A model generated the notes under the pieces. It was not told where the DNA came from and searched no databases. It worked only from the letters and a program-made list of their open reading frames with translations. Both the position numbers and the translations under genes were made by a program. 64,000 bases of DNA from Tricholoma matsutake (lineage: Eukaryota > Basidiomycota > Agaricomycetes > Agaricales > Tricholomataceae): positions 7,626,001-7,690,000 of the forward strand of contig AP026539.1 in the NCBI GenBank assembly GCA_026075535.2. The letters are read 5' to 3'. This document shows positions 1 to 11,553 of the stretch, piece after piece (the stretch's first letter is position 1; every line of letters starts with the position of its first letter).

Positions 1-1009
1 TGGATTTATATGTTGCATTCGATGAAAGGCTCGTATCTGAATCTTCTTGAGATCTAACAACTTTCCAGACCCCATTTGGCACACTTCAAATCATCACCCT
101 ACCAATGGGTTGGATGAACTCAGTTCTGATCTTACACAATGATGTCACTTTTTCCTACAACCCGAAGTCCCTCATATCATGATCCCTTATATCGACGACA
201 CACGAGTGAAGGGTCTGAAATTGGAATATTGAACAATTGGTGGGTCTTACAAAACAATCGCCGACAACTCAGGCATTCGACAATTTGTATGGGAGCATTT
301 TGAGAACCTGAATTGCATCATCCAGTTTAGGTAATCGATGCAATATTCAAGGTCAGATGGCTGATCCGACACATATCGATAAGATTCAGAAGTGGGGTCC
401 ATGTCGTATGCTCATGGAAGTTAAGGCATTCTTAGGAACGATTGGAGTTTGTCAAATTTTTATTCAGAGTTTTGCACATCGAGCAGCTGCGCTAATCAAC
501 CTTACTCAAAAAGATGTGCCCTTCAAATTCAGCCCATCTCAGGTAGCAGCGCAAGAAGATCTCAAGCAAGCACTCCTAAACTCACCAGCAATTCGAGCAA
601 TCAACTATACCTCAAATGCCCCAGTCATCCTCGCAGTCAACACATCAAGCATTGCAATCAGCTATTTCCTAGCGCAATGCGACTGTGATAATCCTCGAAA
701 ACAATACTACAGTCAATTCAGCTCAATCACACTTAACGACTGCAAATCCCAGTTCTCGCAACCAAAACTTGAACTTTATGGTCTATATTGAGCCCTTGGG
801 GCACTTTGTTTATATTTGATCGGGGTATGAAACCTTATCGTTGAGGTCGATGTGAGGTATATCAAAGGCATGCTCTCAAATCCTGATATTGTGCCTAGCA
901 CTAGCATCAACTGATGGATTGTTTCCATTCTAACGTTCCACTTCACGCTAGTTCATGTTGCAGGTACACACCATGGGCCGGATGGTCTTTCACGACGTCC
1001 TTGACAAAC
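1..1009 (+). pseudogene. Gypsy-1 reverse transcriptase/RNase H remnant
   Basis: This is the C-terminal half of a Ty3/gypsy reverse transcriptase followed by RNase H; in a working element it copies the RNA genome inside the virus-like particle. The sequence runs in from the left edge. The polymerase box is readable as YIDD at 188-199, after a frame change near 147. RNase H follows, with the typical end motif HVAGTHHGPDGLSRR at about 955-1000. In-frame TGA codons interrupt it at 789-791 and 912-914 among others, at places where the family normally has arginine, so it cannot make a full protein. Integrase follows in the same element. Confident as to family, not as to exact limits. Confidence 0.8.
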
Positions 1010-2585
1010 CGAAGATGACGATATTGAAGTAGAAGAAGAATTCGGGGACTGGATTGACAAACTACATGGTTTTGTTCACCAAATCAACCCAGTTTCGATT
1101 CAACCTTTCCCCACTCATGTGACATATCCGACTTTTGCCCAAGCCTCAGATTTCAGTAAGGGGGAGGATGTTTTGTACAAAGACATACCTCGATTGGACA
1201 AAGCAAAGAAAGAAGACAAACGATTACTGCTCATTCATAGATGGTTAGATGATATGGTGTGACCCCCAAATCTAACAGACACTGAGTATGCTACCTTCGT
1301 GCGATATTGCACCGAGTTCTTCATAGATTCCAGAAAACTATGGCAAAAAGATCATCACAGAGAACACAATATCATTGTGATTCCAGAACGTCACATCGAT
1401 ATTATCCAGTCATCACATGACCATATCAGCCACAAAATGATCTTCGCCACAAAGTCTCATGTCGCCCTACAATTCTGATGGCCCAACCTGAAAGCCGATA
1501 TTGCATGGTACATCCGAACATGCCACTACTGTCAGTTGCGACAAACTTGAAATCTCCTTATTCCACCAATCATCGCCACCCCCGCCCCTCTATTCGAAAA
1601 GTCTACATCAACACAATGCACATGCCGCCTTCTGGTGGATATCGCTATATAGTACAAGGTCAATGTTTGATATCATACTGGCCGGAATTCAGGATGCTTT
1701 GCAATGAAACAGTGAAGACCATGGGCAATTGGATCTTTGAAGAAATCATTTGTCAATGGGGCTCACTTTATGAGATCATTACTGACAATGGCCCAGCATT
1801 TCTTGCTGCTCTCAAATACTTGTCGAAGCAATATCACATCAATCACATTCGGATAAGTGGCTACAATTCTCGTGCCAATGGCCTCATCAAACGAGCCCAC
1901 TTCGATGTACAACAGTCACTCTACAAGGCCATCGATAGCGATCAAACTCAATGGTCAGTTGGGACCTACTCGGTCTTTTGGGCAGAACGTGTAACAGTTC
2001 AAAAACAAATGGGCTGTTCACCCTATTTTGCGATCACAGGTTCATATCCACTCATTCCGCTTGACATCTCAGAAGTGACATATCTACAGCCACCACCCGA
2101 CTTGATACTTTCTTCCACCAATCTCATTGCCCAACATGCTATCACACTACAGAAACACTCAACCGAACTTGAAGCACTCTACTCTAGAGTCTACACTGCT
2201 CAACAAGAAGCTGCGAAATGCTTCAAAGAAGTTCACAAGTGAACAATTCAAGACTACAATTTTGAAAAAGGTGACCTCGTACTCATGCAAAACACACAGA
2301 TTGAGAAAGCCCTTAATCAAAAAATGCGAGCTCGATATCTCGGTCCACTCATTGTTATCACATGAAACTACGGTGGCGCTTATATTCTTTGCGAGCTTGA
2401 TGGTTCAGTTCTTCATCGACCAGTAGCTGCTTTCCAAGTTCTACCCTATCTAGCATGAAAATTGATTCCCCTTCCTCCGAACTTCTTCGATATCAACAAT
2501 CGTCGGCTCAAACAACTTCAAACAACATCGGACGTTGACGGAGACATTGACAAAGGCATTCCTGACCTTGACAAAGATGAATAGA
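1010..2585 (+). pseudogene. Gypsy-1 linker and integrase remnant
   Basis: After an acidic linker (DDDIEVEEEFGDWIDK) comes a zinc-binding HHCC region at about 1415-1540 (HDHISHK, then CHYC), then the integrase core, which would insert the cDNA copy into the genome. The longest open stretch is 1478-2242. ITDNGPAF near 1780 carries the second catalytic Asp. The first Asp and the Glu of the DDE triad appear to be Asn (in NTMHMPP, near 1612) and Lys (in GLIKRAH, near 1886). Both are explained by a G-to-A change after a C. The tail to about 2585 has further stops and no recognisable chromodomain. The core call is firm; the statement about lost catalytic residues rests on my memory of the family motif. 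Confidence 0.75.
1150..1170 (+). promoter_or_regulatory. Internal copy of the polypurine-tract sequence
   Basis: These 21 bases (core AAGGGGGAGGATG) are identical to 4400-4420, where they sit directly before a likely LTR start. Here they lie inside pol, read in frame as DFSKGED, just upstream of integrase. A second plus-strand primer at such a position would be a central polypurine tract, as known from some copia elements and lentiviruses. The identity is seen; the role is inferred. Confidence 0.4.
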
Positions 2586-2911
2586 CCATTTTTCTTTTCT
2601 TTTCCTTACTTGTGGTATTGAAACAAACTCTCGATCTTATAACAGTGTACTATTACAAGTTGCAATATTGTTTGAAACATGTTTGTGCAACTTCGATGGG
2701 GTTTTTTGGCTATGAAGGAGTTCTGAGCCTTTCCCCTATGACTCATTTTGATAAATTGTCCATCTTACTTTCTTTTTCTTTTGCTCTCCTATGTTTCTTT
2801 TCACATCTATCTTACCTTTCTTGGCTTCGAGCATGTGCAATGTTTCTCATTTCAAACCTATCTCGCTCAGACACAACAAAAATGATAAAATTAAAACAAT
2901 AAACTATATTA
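2586..2911. other. No gene seen; pyrimidine-rich spacer in gypsy-1
   Basis: This stretch lies between the end of the gypsy-1 integrase region and the stop end of the antisense gene. It is rich in T and C on the plus strand. Open frames here are short and have no recognisable motif. It may hold the two 3' untranslated regions of the converging genes. Confidence 0.4.
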
Positions 2912-4300
2912 CTACTGGGATTCCTCCCACTTCCTCTCCAAAACCTTGATTTCCTCCATTAGTACCTCCACTTCCAGCTTCTTCTGCACCAGCACTTCTG
3001 CAAGATACTGACACCAGAGTTGTGCTGCATCCGACGCTGTCATCTCCTCCTTGACTGCACCTGCAACCTTGGGTTTGACCTCTTGCTCTCTCACCTTTCC
3101 CTTCCCCTTCTCCTTCTCAGCCAACTTCATCTTTGCCTTCACCATTTGTTTTGGGCACTCATTGACTTTTGAGGGCCTGGCCTGCGCATTTTCAATAGGC
3201 TGGATAGCCTGAATGTGTACCACTAAGCAATAATACAGATTTAGCAATCATAGTTGTTATCGAGAAGGTTCACTTACTATGTCTTGGAGTCGACACCTCT
3301 GTCGACTCCACAGTAACCTTTGTAGCTCGTTTAGAGCCTGCCTTTTTCCTCGACTCACCTTGACACTCCCTCCCAGTAGCAGCCCTGCAACCCTTGAGTG
3401 CATCGCTTGCACTTGGGTGTGCCCTCCTCGATGATATACTCCTGCGACATCCTCAATCCTGCACAATGATCACACTAAAGCAATATCAAAAGCCTGATTA
3501 GCCTGAATGATATCAAAAGAAAATGACAACTTACCAGCCCATGGAAGGTGATCAGATCACCTTCCTCTAGCCACACCCACTTTGCGACCACGGGCTCCTC
3601 ATCCAGCTTGTCCTCACCCTCCTCCTCCTCGTCCATCTCATCAGCTTTCCTCTTCTTGACAATCTGCTCGATGACCGGTAGGTCATCGACTAGAGCTACC
3701 GGTCATCAACCAGAGTTTCTTCTTCTTCTGCCTCGTCTCGATCGATTGAGAGGTGCATCACCTCGAGCACAGCAGTCCGATTGCAGAATTTGTCCTTCAA
3801 AATGGTCTTGGCCCAGACTTTGGCCAAGAACACACAATGCACCTTGACCAGTGCATCCCATCGCTCCTCAATCCTTTTTGCTTTGGCCTCAATGGCCACC
3901 TGCTGAGCCACCCTCTCCTCCTCTCTCTGCCTCTCTCCCTCAACTTTCCTCAAGTACTCCTCGAAAGGATATCTGCCACCCCAAGAAACCCAAGCCTCAC
4001 GAGCAAATGGTGCGAAGAGGCCGATTGCCTCATCCAACGTCGCCTGTACATGATTGTCGTGTGCCTCATCAAATGATCAGATCAGATCATTGTATTCAGC
4101 CTATCAACGAGGTCAGGAAGCAGATAAACAAAGAAAAGGGAAAAACACACCATGTTCTCACAAAAATTTTGACCCCAGATTTTGAAGTCCAACTCTTTGG
4201 CCTTGCCAGCCTTGGGCATCAATTTGGCATGATCGAGGATGGGAAGGGCAAGTTCAGCGAGGATGGACATATTGTCGAGGAGGTTGATGAAAGAGATCAA
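2912..4300 (-). pseudogene. Antisense spliced gene inside gypsy-1, Cys-cluster protein
   Basis: A multi-exon gene runs opposite to pol, between integrase and the polypurine tract. The first exon begins near 4300 (MISFINLLDNMSILAELALP). A GTGTGT donor lies near 4150 and an acceptor near 4063, joining to a second exon that reads on to about 3700 with LDEAIGLFAPF and a charged helix rich in Glu and Arg. Further down, about 3475-3370, comes a small cysteine cluster, CKRCTQGLQGCYWEG, and then a Lys/Ala-rich coiled-coil tail ending near 2912. A frame break near 3360 between the Cys cluster and KKAGSKRATK is either a small intron or a frameshift, so I mark it as probably broken. The function is unknown. 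The Cys cluster could bind zinc or nucleic acid, which would suit a gag-like or regulatory role. Confidence 0.5.
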
Positions 4301-4399
4301 ATGGAAAGAGAGAAGTTTGAACCACGATGTGTCTTAAATCAACAATCAACAATGTCACATGACCTGGTTATTTTGGCTTGACTGACCCAGACGGTCAGA

Positions 4400-4420
4400 A
4401 TTTCAGTAAGGGGGAGGATG
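4400..4420 (+). promoter_or_regulatory. Polypurine tract of gypsy-1
   Basis: A purine run (TAAGGGGGAGGA) is followed by TG at 4419-4420, which fits a plus-strand primer next to an LTR beginning TGATAGG. The same 21 bases occur inside pol at 1150-1170. Confidence 0.6.
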
Positions 4421-5607
4421 ATAGGTTGTCTCCTTGGCTCAAAGGCCGATTCACCACTTTAACCACATTCTAATCACATTGGCTAACTCCTACAATGTCC
4501 CAGATCAGCGCGACCCAGTCTATCGATCGCAATATCATATTGACTGCATTGAAACATCACCAGTGACATCAATTGTACCGAGAAACCACATTGCACAACC
4601 TTAGGACTACCTCAAAAGCCCCTAAGATCCCTCTAAATGACCATCAAACATCCCTGATCAACTTTGAACAAACTGTGACTGTGATCGACCATCATCGACC
4701 ATCGTCGAGCACTATCGATCGACATCAAGAGACTACAAGCGATATTGGGTGCTGCATTTGTTATCTAAATGGTGGAATACCATGCACCAGAAAGTATTCC
4801 AACTTGTGGTCAAACCTGCTGATAATAGGTCAGCCTTGTTCCAAGTCCCTATCGCATACAGAACCCGCTGGATGGATTATTGCGAGACTTAGCATGGTCT
4901 ATACACAAAGGACAGTCCCTTTTTAGTTCTATACCCTTTATTACTCTTTCATCATATAATATATCTCTTTCTTGTTTGGATTCCAGTCTCCTTTTTGGCC
5001 TCATGCCTTAACTCATATCTTTTGCCTCATGTTCTACACATGTTTCTTATACCATTCTAGGAAGTTTCTTTTAAAACATATAAAACTCTGTAGTATCTAC
5101 TTGAAAATAACAAGAAATCATCTTCACCTATTGTCTCATATAAAGTTCTAAGAATCAGATCTATCCTCTAAACAATCGAAGCTTCTACCAGTTTTCTCAA
5201 TTGACAAGAAACCTCTGCAATCATCCTCATCCTCAATCCTCTATTGACCCTGTCATTGTTGGCACTAGTAACCATCCTGACACTTTGTAGCCATTGGCTA
5301 TAGCCTTTGTATACTATTGACCTATCGAAAGGTCCCCAGAATTCACACATTGACCATCAATGATAAACATCATTCACTGTCAATCTTGTCGATTGTCCTC
5401 AATATCAATCGATACTCGATTGGACCATGCCAAACACCTTCGTCTCCTATAGCACTACCTTCACAACTAGTACCAACTAGTTGTCTTCCCATAGGTTGGA
5501 CCATGAACATTCAGAACGTCTCGCATCCTTCCTCTGACTCATGCAAATATCATCAGTTGCCTCATCAGCTGTTTTGGTGGGTTTCCTGGGTTGAGTATCA
5601 TCATCAG
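4419..5607 (+). repeat. Likely gypsy-1 3' LTR and unassigned flank
   Basis: The LTR would start at TGATAGGTTG right after the polypurine tract. A promoter-like AT-rich stretch (ATATAATATATC) lies near 4957. The other LTR is outside the window, so the 3' end cannot be placed; it could lie anywhere from about 5000 to 5550. I see no convincing ORF. Short open frames at 5168-5679 have no recognisable motif. Confidence 0.4.
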
Positions 5608-6210
5608 CTTCAGCTTATAAGAAGCTGCGCCCTTCACCTCATCTGGTGTTCTAATTTTGAGATGAAGGTTTGGTGGTAGGAGTGGGGAAGTGCGGGTGAA
5701 TGTGGGGAAGGAGTATGGAGGGACTTTGGTTAAGTTCAGATGAGACTAAAGCTTGGAAGGAAGAACTAGAGGTTGAGTCGAATGAAGTTCAGACTCTTCG
5801 AGGACAGAGGTAGGAGTAGAATGAGATTTAGATTGGCAAGTTAAAGATGGGGCTTTGTCAAGTCTATGTCAATATACAAACTGAGGAATACAAGGCAAAA
5901 CTAACTAAGCTTAAATATGGTAGTCTGTAATAAAGGCGGAATGGAAGTGGAGGCTGCGGCAGTGTCTTGACTGTGTAGATAAATTACCTAGCAGGAGCCA
6001 CACAGGAATCTGTAGTCGAATTTGCAAAAGGGATGGCAGCCTTGGGAAGGTGGCCATGGTTGCTGTACAAGGCGGCCTGGTGCACAGCAGTGTGGGCAGT
6101 GCAAGGCGGCTGGGAACAAAAGTGGGAGGAGTTGATGAATGTTGGGTTTGAGGTGCGGAAAAGGGTCGGATGGATGCGGGTTCCAATCAGGCAAGGAACA
6201 GTTCTTGACA
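5608..6210 (-). repeat. 3' LTR of gypsy-2
   Basis: This block matches 17849-18447 over its whole length with scattered substitutions. Read on the minus strand it starts TGTCAAGAACTG at 6210, as an LTR should. The match begins near 5608 (CTTCAGCTTATAAGAAG). The far end of the LTR, seen in the other copy as 15873-15930, is missing here, so the left edge is probably truncated. The proline/cysteine-rich open frames on both strands are by-products of the LTR. Confidence 0.7.
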
Positions 6211-6604
6211 GTTGTACCTGATTGGGAATTGTGTTCAGGGAGTGTTCTTCTAGTTGGGAGACATGTAAAACAGGGTGGATGGCCCACATGTGGTCCAGAA
6301 GCTGCAGGGTGACTGAGTGAGTACCCAGGCAGGCAATGATTTCAAAGGGACATGGTTCTTTTCAGAAAGTTTCCTAGGGATGGGTGGTGTGGATATTTTC
6401 TGCAGTGATGTAGGCAAAATCACCAACATTGAAGTCGGGTGTGGGTGCCCAATGTTTGTCCGCAGGGCCTTGATAATGTTCTTGAGTGGCCACAAGCTGT
6501 TTCCTAAGTTCCTGATGAAGGCTGTCTAGGTCAATGATGAACTTGTGGTGATGATGCTTGACCAGGAAACCCAAACAAAACCCACAAAAAGGCCTCAAAT
6601 GGTA
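6211..6604 (-). pseudogene. Gypsy-2 integrase C-terminal domain remnant
   Basis: On the minus strand this reads LDSLHQELRKQL, then ADKHWAPTPDFNVGD and AIHPVLHVSQLEEH, the usual C-terminal landmarks of chromodomain-type gypsy integrases. The chromodomain itself is missing: after NTIPNQ the sequence passes straight into the LTR. No polypurine tract is visible at this junction, so an internal deletion probably removed both. Stops occur within it. Confidence 0.7.
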
Positions 6605-7547
6605 TAATGCTAGTTAGAGGAAGGTTGTGAGGTGGTACTAAATATCACTGCTGTTACCCAAGAGAAAGGGAACTAAATGTGAGGAGGTCCAATGATGTTT
6701 AATGACATTTGAGGGCATGTGAAGCTCTGTAAAGTGCTTCAAAGAAGTTTGAGGATGTTTGAGGGGCTTGTAGAGGATGAGGATGGATTCGACTGATACT
6801 GAGGATAGACTATAGAGACAACAAAGTCTCAAGAGGGGATAGATGATAGATGATAGCTTCGAGAGGCTAATATGGAAAGTTCAAGGAAGTTCGAGATAAC
6901 CTGCTATACTTCAGGTCTAAGACTAGAGACTTGGACTCAAGAGGATTGCTCTTAAATCAGATGATGGATGTGAGAGGACAATCTATTCTGTTCTTCTAAG
7001 TAGCTAGTACAAGGCTATATATGTTTGGAAGAGATGGTACTTAAAAGGAAATAAAACATGAGGACTACATGAGGCAAGATATATAACAATAAAGAACTTT
7101 GCAAATCATAAAATAAATGAAAGATGATGAGAAGGGAAGTGTATAGAGTCACAATGTATCAAGAGTACCTGTCCTATTGATCCAATATATCATCAAAATG
7201 TCAAAGCACCACAATCGTGTCCTAAAATCCCGTTGTTGTATCTCCTCATGCCCAGTGGTGCTTGATATGCGACACACTAACTCGCGCAAGGTGTGCTGCA
7301 TGTGTCTGAAGGGTGGTGTGATAGGCATATGGTGGCCGAAGGCATTCAAGGTGCTGCAAAGCTGTTCAAACTTGCTTGAAGTGTTGTGAAGTCATTCAAA
7401 GTCATTCAAAATAGTTTCGGAGTGGTTTCGTGGGGTTCATAGGGGTTCATAGGGGATGGGAGCATGTGTAGTGATGTGTCGATGCATTTGGAGATGTTTG
7501 CAGAGCTTAGAGCACAAGGTGGACCTATCAGCAGGTGCACTGTAAGG
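6605..7547. other. Non-coding insertion in gypsy-2 integrase
   Basis: The integrase reading frame stops near 7548 (after GVSPFFANKGYHP) and resumes near 6600. The roughly 0.94 kb between holds no convincing ORF. It has repeated short words such as TTTGAGG, ATTCAAAG and GGGTTCATAG. It is probably a solo LTR or another small element, but I could not find matching ends. Confidence 0.4.
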
Positions 7548-8599
7548 CTAAGTTGCATTTGAGAAAGACAGAAATGTTTGGGTGATAGCCTTTGTTGGCA
7601 AAGAAAGGGGATACGCCGGTAGAGGTGGAGGGAGCATTGTTGTAGGCAAATTCACCCAAGGGTAAGAGGTGGGACCATTTGTCCTGCTGATAGTTACAGA
7701 AGATCCAGAGGTACTACTTGATGGTCTGATTAAGTCATTCTGTCTGACTGTCACCTTGCAGGTGATAACCAGAAGTGAAATGGATCCACATGTCGAGAGC
7801 TTTTCCGAGGGAGCAGAAAAAATGGGAGACGAACTCTGATCCTCAGTTGCAAGTGAGGTGAGATGGTACCCCATGCTTGGAGAAGACGTGGAGGACAAAC
7901 AGGTTGGCTAATTCTTGGGCTGTGATTTTGTTAACAGTTGGGATGAAAATGCCTTGTTTGGTGAGCCAGTCAACAATGACCAGAATAGCAGTGTGGCCAT
8001 CAAAAGAAACTACATCTGGTGCATGCTCTTTGACACTCAGGTAATTGCTCAATGAAATCCATGGAGATTGAGTTCCAAGGTTGTTCCAGAACTGGAAGTT
8101 GCTTCAGGAACCCATAGTGTTTGTGTTGAGGCAACTTGGATTGCTTGCAAGTGGTACAGGACTCACAGAATTCCTGGATGAAGGTGCAGAGATTTGGCCA
8201 GACATATTCCCAGCAGACGAGCTGCTGGGTTTTGTTTTGTCCAAAGTGGCCAGAGAGAATGTGATCATGTTTGTACTGCAGGACCTTGAGACGAAGATCC
8301 GCAACATCCAGAATGTAGATCTGGTTGAAATGACAGAGGAATCCTGCCTTGTCTATAGTCCAATTGGGGTCAGTAGGTGTTGGAAGGTGTGCAGATGATA
8401 GTGGGTCAAGGGGTAGGGAGGTGCAGATGTCATTGTGAAGTTTCTCAACATCCATGATTACTGCTTGTTGGATGACAGGTGTTGCAAGGTAGGCAGCACA
8501 AAGAGAAGAGGTGAGTTGTTCCTGTGTGAATACAGGTCGGAAATTGGTTGGGTTTATGGAGGCAAAGTTGCTATTTCCCCCTTTGCAGTAGACATCCCA
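7548..8599 (-). pseudogene. Gypsy-2 integrase, zinc-binding and core domains
   Basis: On the minus strand the order is: HDHILSGHFGQNKT with CESCTTCKQSK (HHCC zinc site, about 8280-8130), then MDFIEQLPE, then a core with VIVDWLTKQGIFIP and HGVPSHLTCN, and finally EFAYNNAPS and VSPFFANKGYHP at about 7560-7660. The frame changes near 8050 and 7860, and stops occur. It would have inserted the gypsy-2 cDNA. RNase H lies directly upstream at higher coordinates. Confidence 0.75.
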
Positions 8600-10194
8600 A
8601 TGTCTTGTGAGCGCATCTGGCTTGGCCCTCTTGGCCCCTAATTTTCTGGGGCAGAAGCGGATAACGAGATTGAACTGTGAAAGATACTCAGACCATCTGG
8701 CTTGGCAGTGGGTGAGCAATTTAGTGGTGCTGAAGTACTCAAGATTTTTGTGGTCTGTGACTACATTGATTGGGTTTGCCAAACCCTCAAAATATTGCCG
8801 CCAGTGTTTGAAGGCTTCGAAAATGGCCAGAAGTTCCTTATCATGTGTATTGTAATTCAGTTCAGCGGGATTAAAGGAGTGGGAATGGAAAGCAACCAGG
8901 TGAATTTCACCATCTGCAGTGTAAACTGAGAGGATAGCCACCAGGGCATAATTGGAAGTGTCTGTTTCGAGTACCATTTGAGAGTCGGGTACCCATTGAG
9001 TTAAGACAGGAGTGTGAGTGAATTCCTGTTTGAGCTTTTCAAATGCATCACGGCACTTCTTGTTGAAGTCCCAGGGTGCAGCTTTCCATGTCAAGTGGGT
9101 GAGTGGGATGACAATGTCAAAATAGCCGTTGATGAAATGGCGGTAAAAGTTGCAAAAGCCTAAGAAGGATTGAATATCCTTGACTTTCCTAGGCTCAGGC
9201 CAGTCAAGCACAGTTTTGACTTTATCCTCTGACATCCACAGTCCATCTGATCAAAGGATGAAACCTATATATTCACTGGTGTCTTTGTGGAACTCACATT
9301 TCTGAGGTGAAGCATAAAGTCCATTCTTCTGGAGTCTCCAAAGAACTTCCTTGACATGAGCTCCATGCTGCGATTTGTCATCAGAGTAGATCAGGATGTC
9401 ATCAAGGTAGACAATGACACAGACATCCAGCATGTCGCTGAAGATGTCATTCATAAACCACTGGAAGACTGCGGGTGCATTAGTGAGGCCAAATGGAACC
9501 ACCAATCACTTGAAGGATCCATAGCAGGTGCAGAAAGTAGTTTTCCATTTGTCACCATCCACAATGCAGACTAGGTGATAGGCGTGCCACAAGTCTATCT
9601 TGGTGAACAAGTGGGCTTTTCGGGGGGAGTCAAGCAGGTCAGAAATGAGCAGAAGTGGGTAGCGGTCCTTCTTCGTGAGATGGTTGAGCCCTCGGTAGTC
9701 AACACAAAGTTGAAGGCTTCTGTCCTTTTTCTTGACAAAGAGAATTGGAGCACTGTGTGAAGATTTAGAGGGGCACATGAAACCTGAGCAGACATTCTTG
9801 TCAATGAAAACTTGTAAGGCTTCTAACTCAGAGGGAGGGAGAGAGTACATGCGACCCAGAGGAGGGGAGCATTATCTTCTGTCTCTATCTTGAGGTCATA
9901 AGGGCGATGCAGAGAAAGGGTATCTGCTTTAGTCTTATTAAAGACATCAGCAAATTCATGATACTCGGTGGGAATGTCGGAAAGATTCACCAGGTTTGAG
10001 GATTGAGCAGAGTGGGCAGATAATCCTTCTGGTGTGAAGGTCATCTGGAAGGCTACTGCCCCAGGGAGTTTGGTAGCACACACATACACAGCAGCATTGA
10101 TAAACAAAATGTCAGGAGGAGATAGCTTAGGTGGGATGGGGGTTTCTGAAGGTGCAGGTGAATCGAGGGTTTCTACTGGAAGGTTAGGGGACAT
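8600..10194 (-). pseudogene. Gypsy-2 reverse transcriptase and RNase H
   Basis: Read on the minus strand: an acidic lead-in (SDIPTEYHEFADVFNK), RT with LCVDYRGLNHLTKKDRYPLL and FTKIDLWHAYH at about 9850-9506, VPFGLTNAP and the active site YLDD at about 9500-9390, then FLGFCNFYRHFI and RNase H with ETDTSNYA and VTDHKNLEYFS at 9235-8600. A stop replaces Trp before LVVPFGLTN (9506-9508). FRTRYG, expected in this family, reads FCTCYG, two CGT-to-TGT changes. The catalytic YLDD is kept but the protein is interrupted. Confidence 0.85.
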
Positions 10195-10640
10195 GGGTGA
10201 TGTCGAGGGTGCTGGACCTCTATGATCTGCAGAGCAGAAAGCGATTTGGCTTCAAGACCAGTCAATCAATGGATTATATTGCTTCAGCCAGTTATGACCA
10301 AGTATGGCAGAACAGGAAGAGTCGAGCAAGGTTACATAGAATGACAGATTGAACACTTCACCAGTAGGGAAGGTGACTGGAAGTTTGATGACTTGAGTTA
10401 TGGTGGAGTTCCAAGGATCATCAAAGAGTTGTAGTCTGATCAGGTTAATGGATTCCATGATAAGCTGGTTATCCAACATGAAAGAGGAGTTGAGGAAGCA
10501 ATGGGAGGAGCCAGAGTCAATAAGGGTTTGCATGGGAGCAGAATTGTCGGGAATGGTCAAAAATATGGTGAGGGAGTCAGGGTTGGAAAGAGTGGACACA
10601 TTGAGATGAATGTAGGCAGCCAAATGGGTAAGGTCAACAC
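10195..10640 (-). pseudogene. Gypsy-2 aspartic protease
   Basis: The minus-strand frame at 10623-10252 reads TLIDSGSSHCFLN, the active-site Asp motif of a retroviral-type protease, and later AILGHNWLKQYNPLIDW, the usual end of the domain in gypsy elements. It would release gag and pol products from the polyprotein. The reading frame is open for 123 codons and stops just before the RT lead-in. Gag lies upstream, beyond a solo LTR. Confidence 0.75.
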
Positions 10641-10767
10641 AACCCCCAGCCCCAATGGCTGTTTCCTGAGGGTTGCAGAGTATTTTTCCAAGTCTGCAGT
10701 GTTGGAAAGGACAGCGGAAGCACGGGCTTTTGCAGCTTTGGATTTCGGGCAGTTTCCTGCTACCTTC

Positions 10768-11293
10768 TGTAAGGGGAACACCTTACAAGCCCCTACAATG
10801 GTTGGCGCACATTTGCAAACATTTCTGCACACCCACAAATGTTCGCACAACAAAGTGCCTTTCGTGCAACAAAGTGCCTTTTGCGCCAACCATCTACAAA
10901 CATTCCGATATGTTGATCCATCAGCCCCTATTGTACTCTCACCATTCTCGCAGTCAATACCCCTGTGGAAACGATCAAGGATGTCCTTGCAAGCCCATTA
11001 CCAATCATGGCCTGATGCAGACACTATCACTGATTGATGGCTGTCTCCCCAGATGGGAACATGACCCTGGATCTGAATTAGTGCTAGGATGGAAGGGGCT
11101 CCAAGTATTTTAGAATGTTGCATGCCTTCCATATATATACTCCAGTATTGCACCAGACTCCTTAGAGTTTTCTCTTTGGTTTTCCCTTGCAAGGTATGGG
11201 TCTTTTCCTTGTTCAATAGTTATTGAATCTAAACTTTGGTTTCCCTTGCAAGTATTGAGTTCTTAGGACTCTGATCGTAAGGTTGCCCTTACA
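10768..11293 (+). repeat. Solo LTR in gypsy-2 gag
   Basis: The 526-base block begins TGTAAGGGG and ends CCCTTACA, and contains a TATA-like CATATATATAC near 11130. It is flanked by CCTTC (10763-10767) and CATTC (11294-11298), a five-base duplication with one change. It splits the gag/protease reading of gypsy-2. The LTR at 19584-19862 has related ends in opposite orientation. Confidence 0.65.
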
Positions 11294-11553
11294 CATTCCC
11301 TTCCTCCCCACAGTAGAAACAAAGTCATTCTCTCATGTGACGTTCTCATTTGTCCCCAGTAAGCTTGCTGTTCTTTCCCGACTTATTGGAGATGGATGAC
11401 TTGGGCTTGTCCCAGAGAGTGTTCTTTGTCATGGAAGACTGCTGGTTGGAGGTGTTACTGCGGGTGGAGCTCAAGGAGGATTGGTTGGTAGATGAGGAAG
11501 GACTTTTGGAATTGTCCTTCCAGCCAGGGTTAGAAAAGTTACTGGAATTCTTT
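11294..11553 (-). pseudogene. Gypsy-2 gag C-terminal part with zinc knuckle
   Basis: Minus-strand reading gives a Ser/Asn-rich stretch (SNFSNPGWKDNSK) and then CFYCGEEGN, the first half of a CCHC zinc knuckle that would bind the element's RNA. The second half is damaged: a stop follows, and the solo LTR begins at its end. The other gag part continues at 14792 beyond the hAT element. Confidence 0.6.

Noticed and set aside
5911..6289. Cys/Pro-rich ORFs on both strands
   Set aside because: They lie in the gypsy-2 LTR and integrase tail, and the same words recur in the other LTR at 18221-18448 with frame changes.
9575..9760. Plus-strand ORFs across gypsy-2 (8081-10225)
   Set aside because: These are antisense shadows of a clear RT, RNase H and protease reading on the minus strand.
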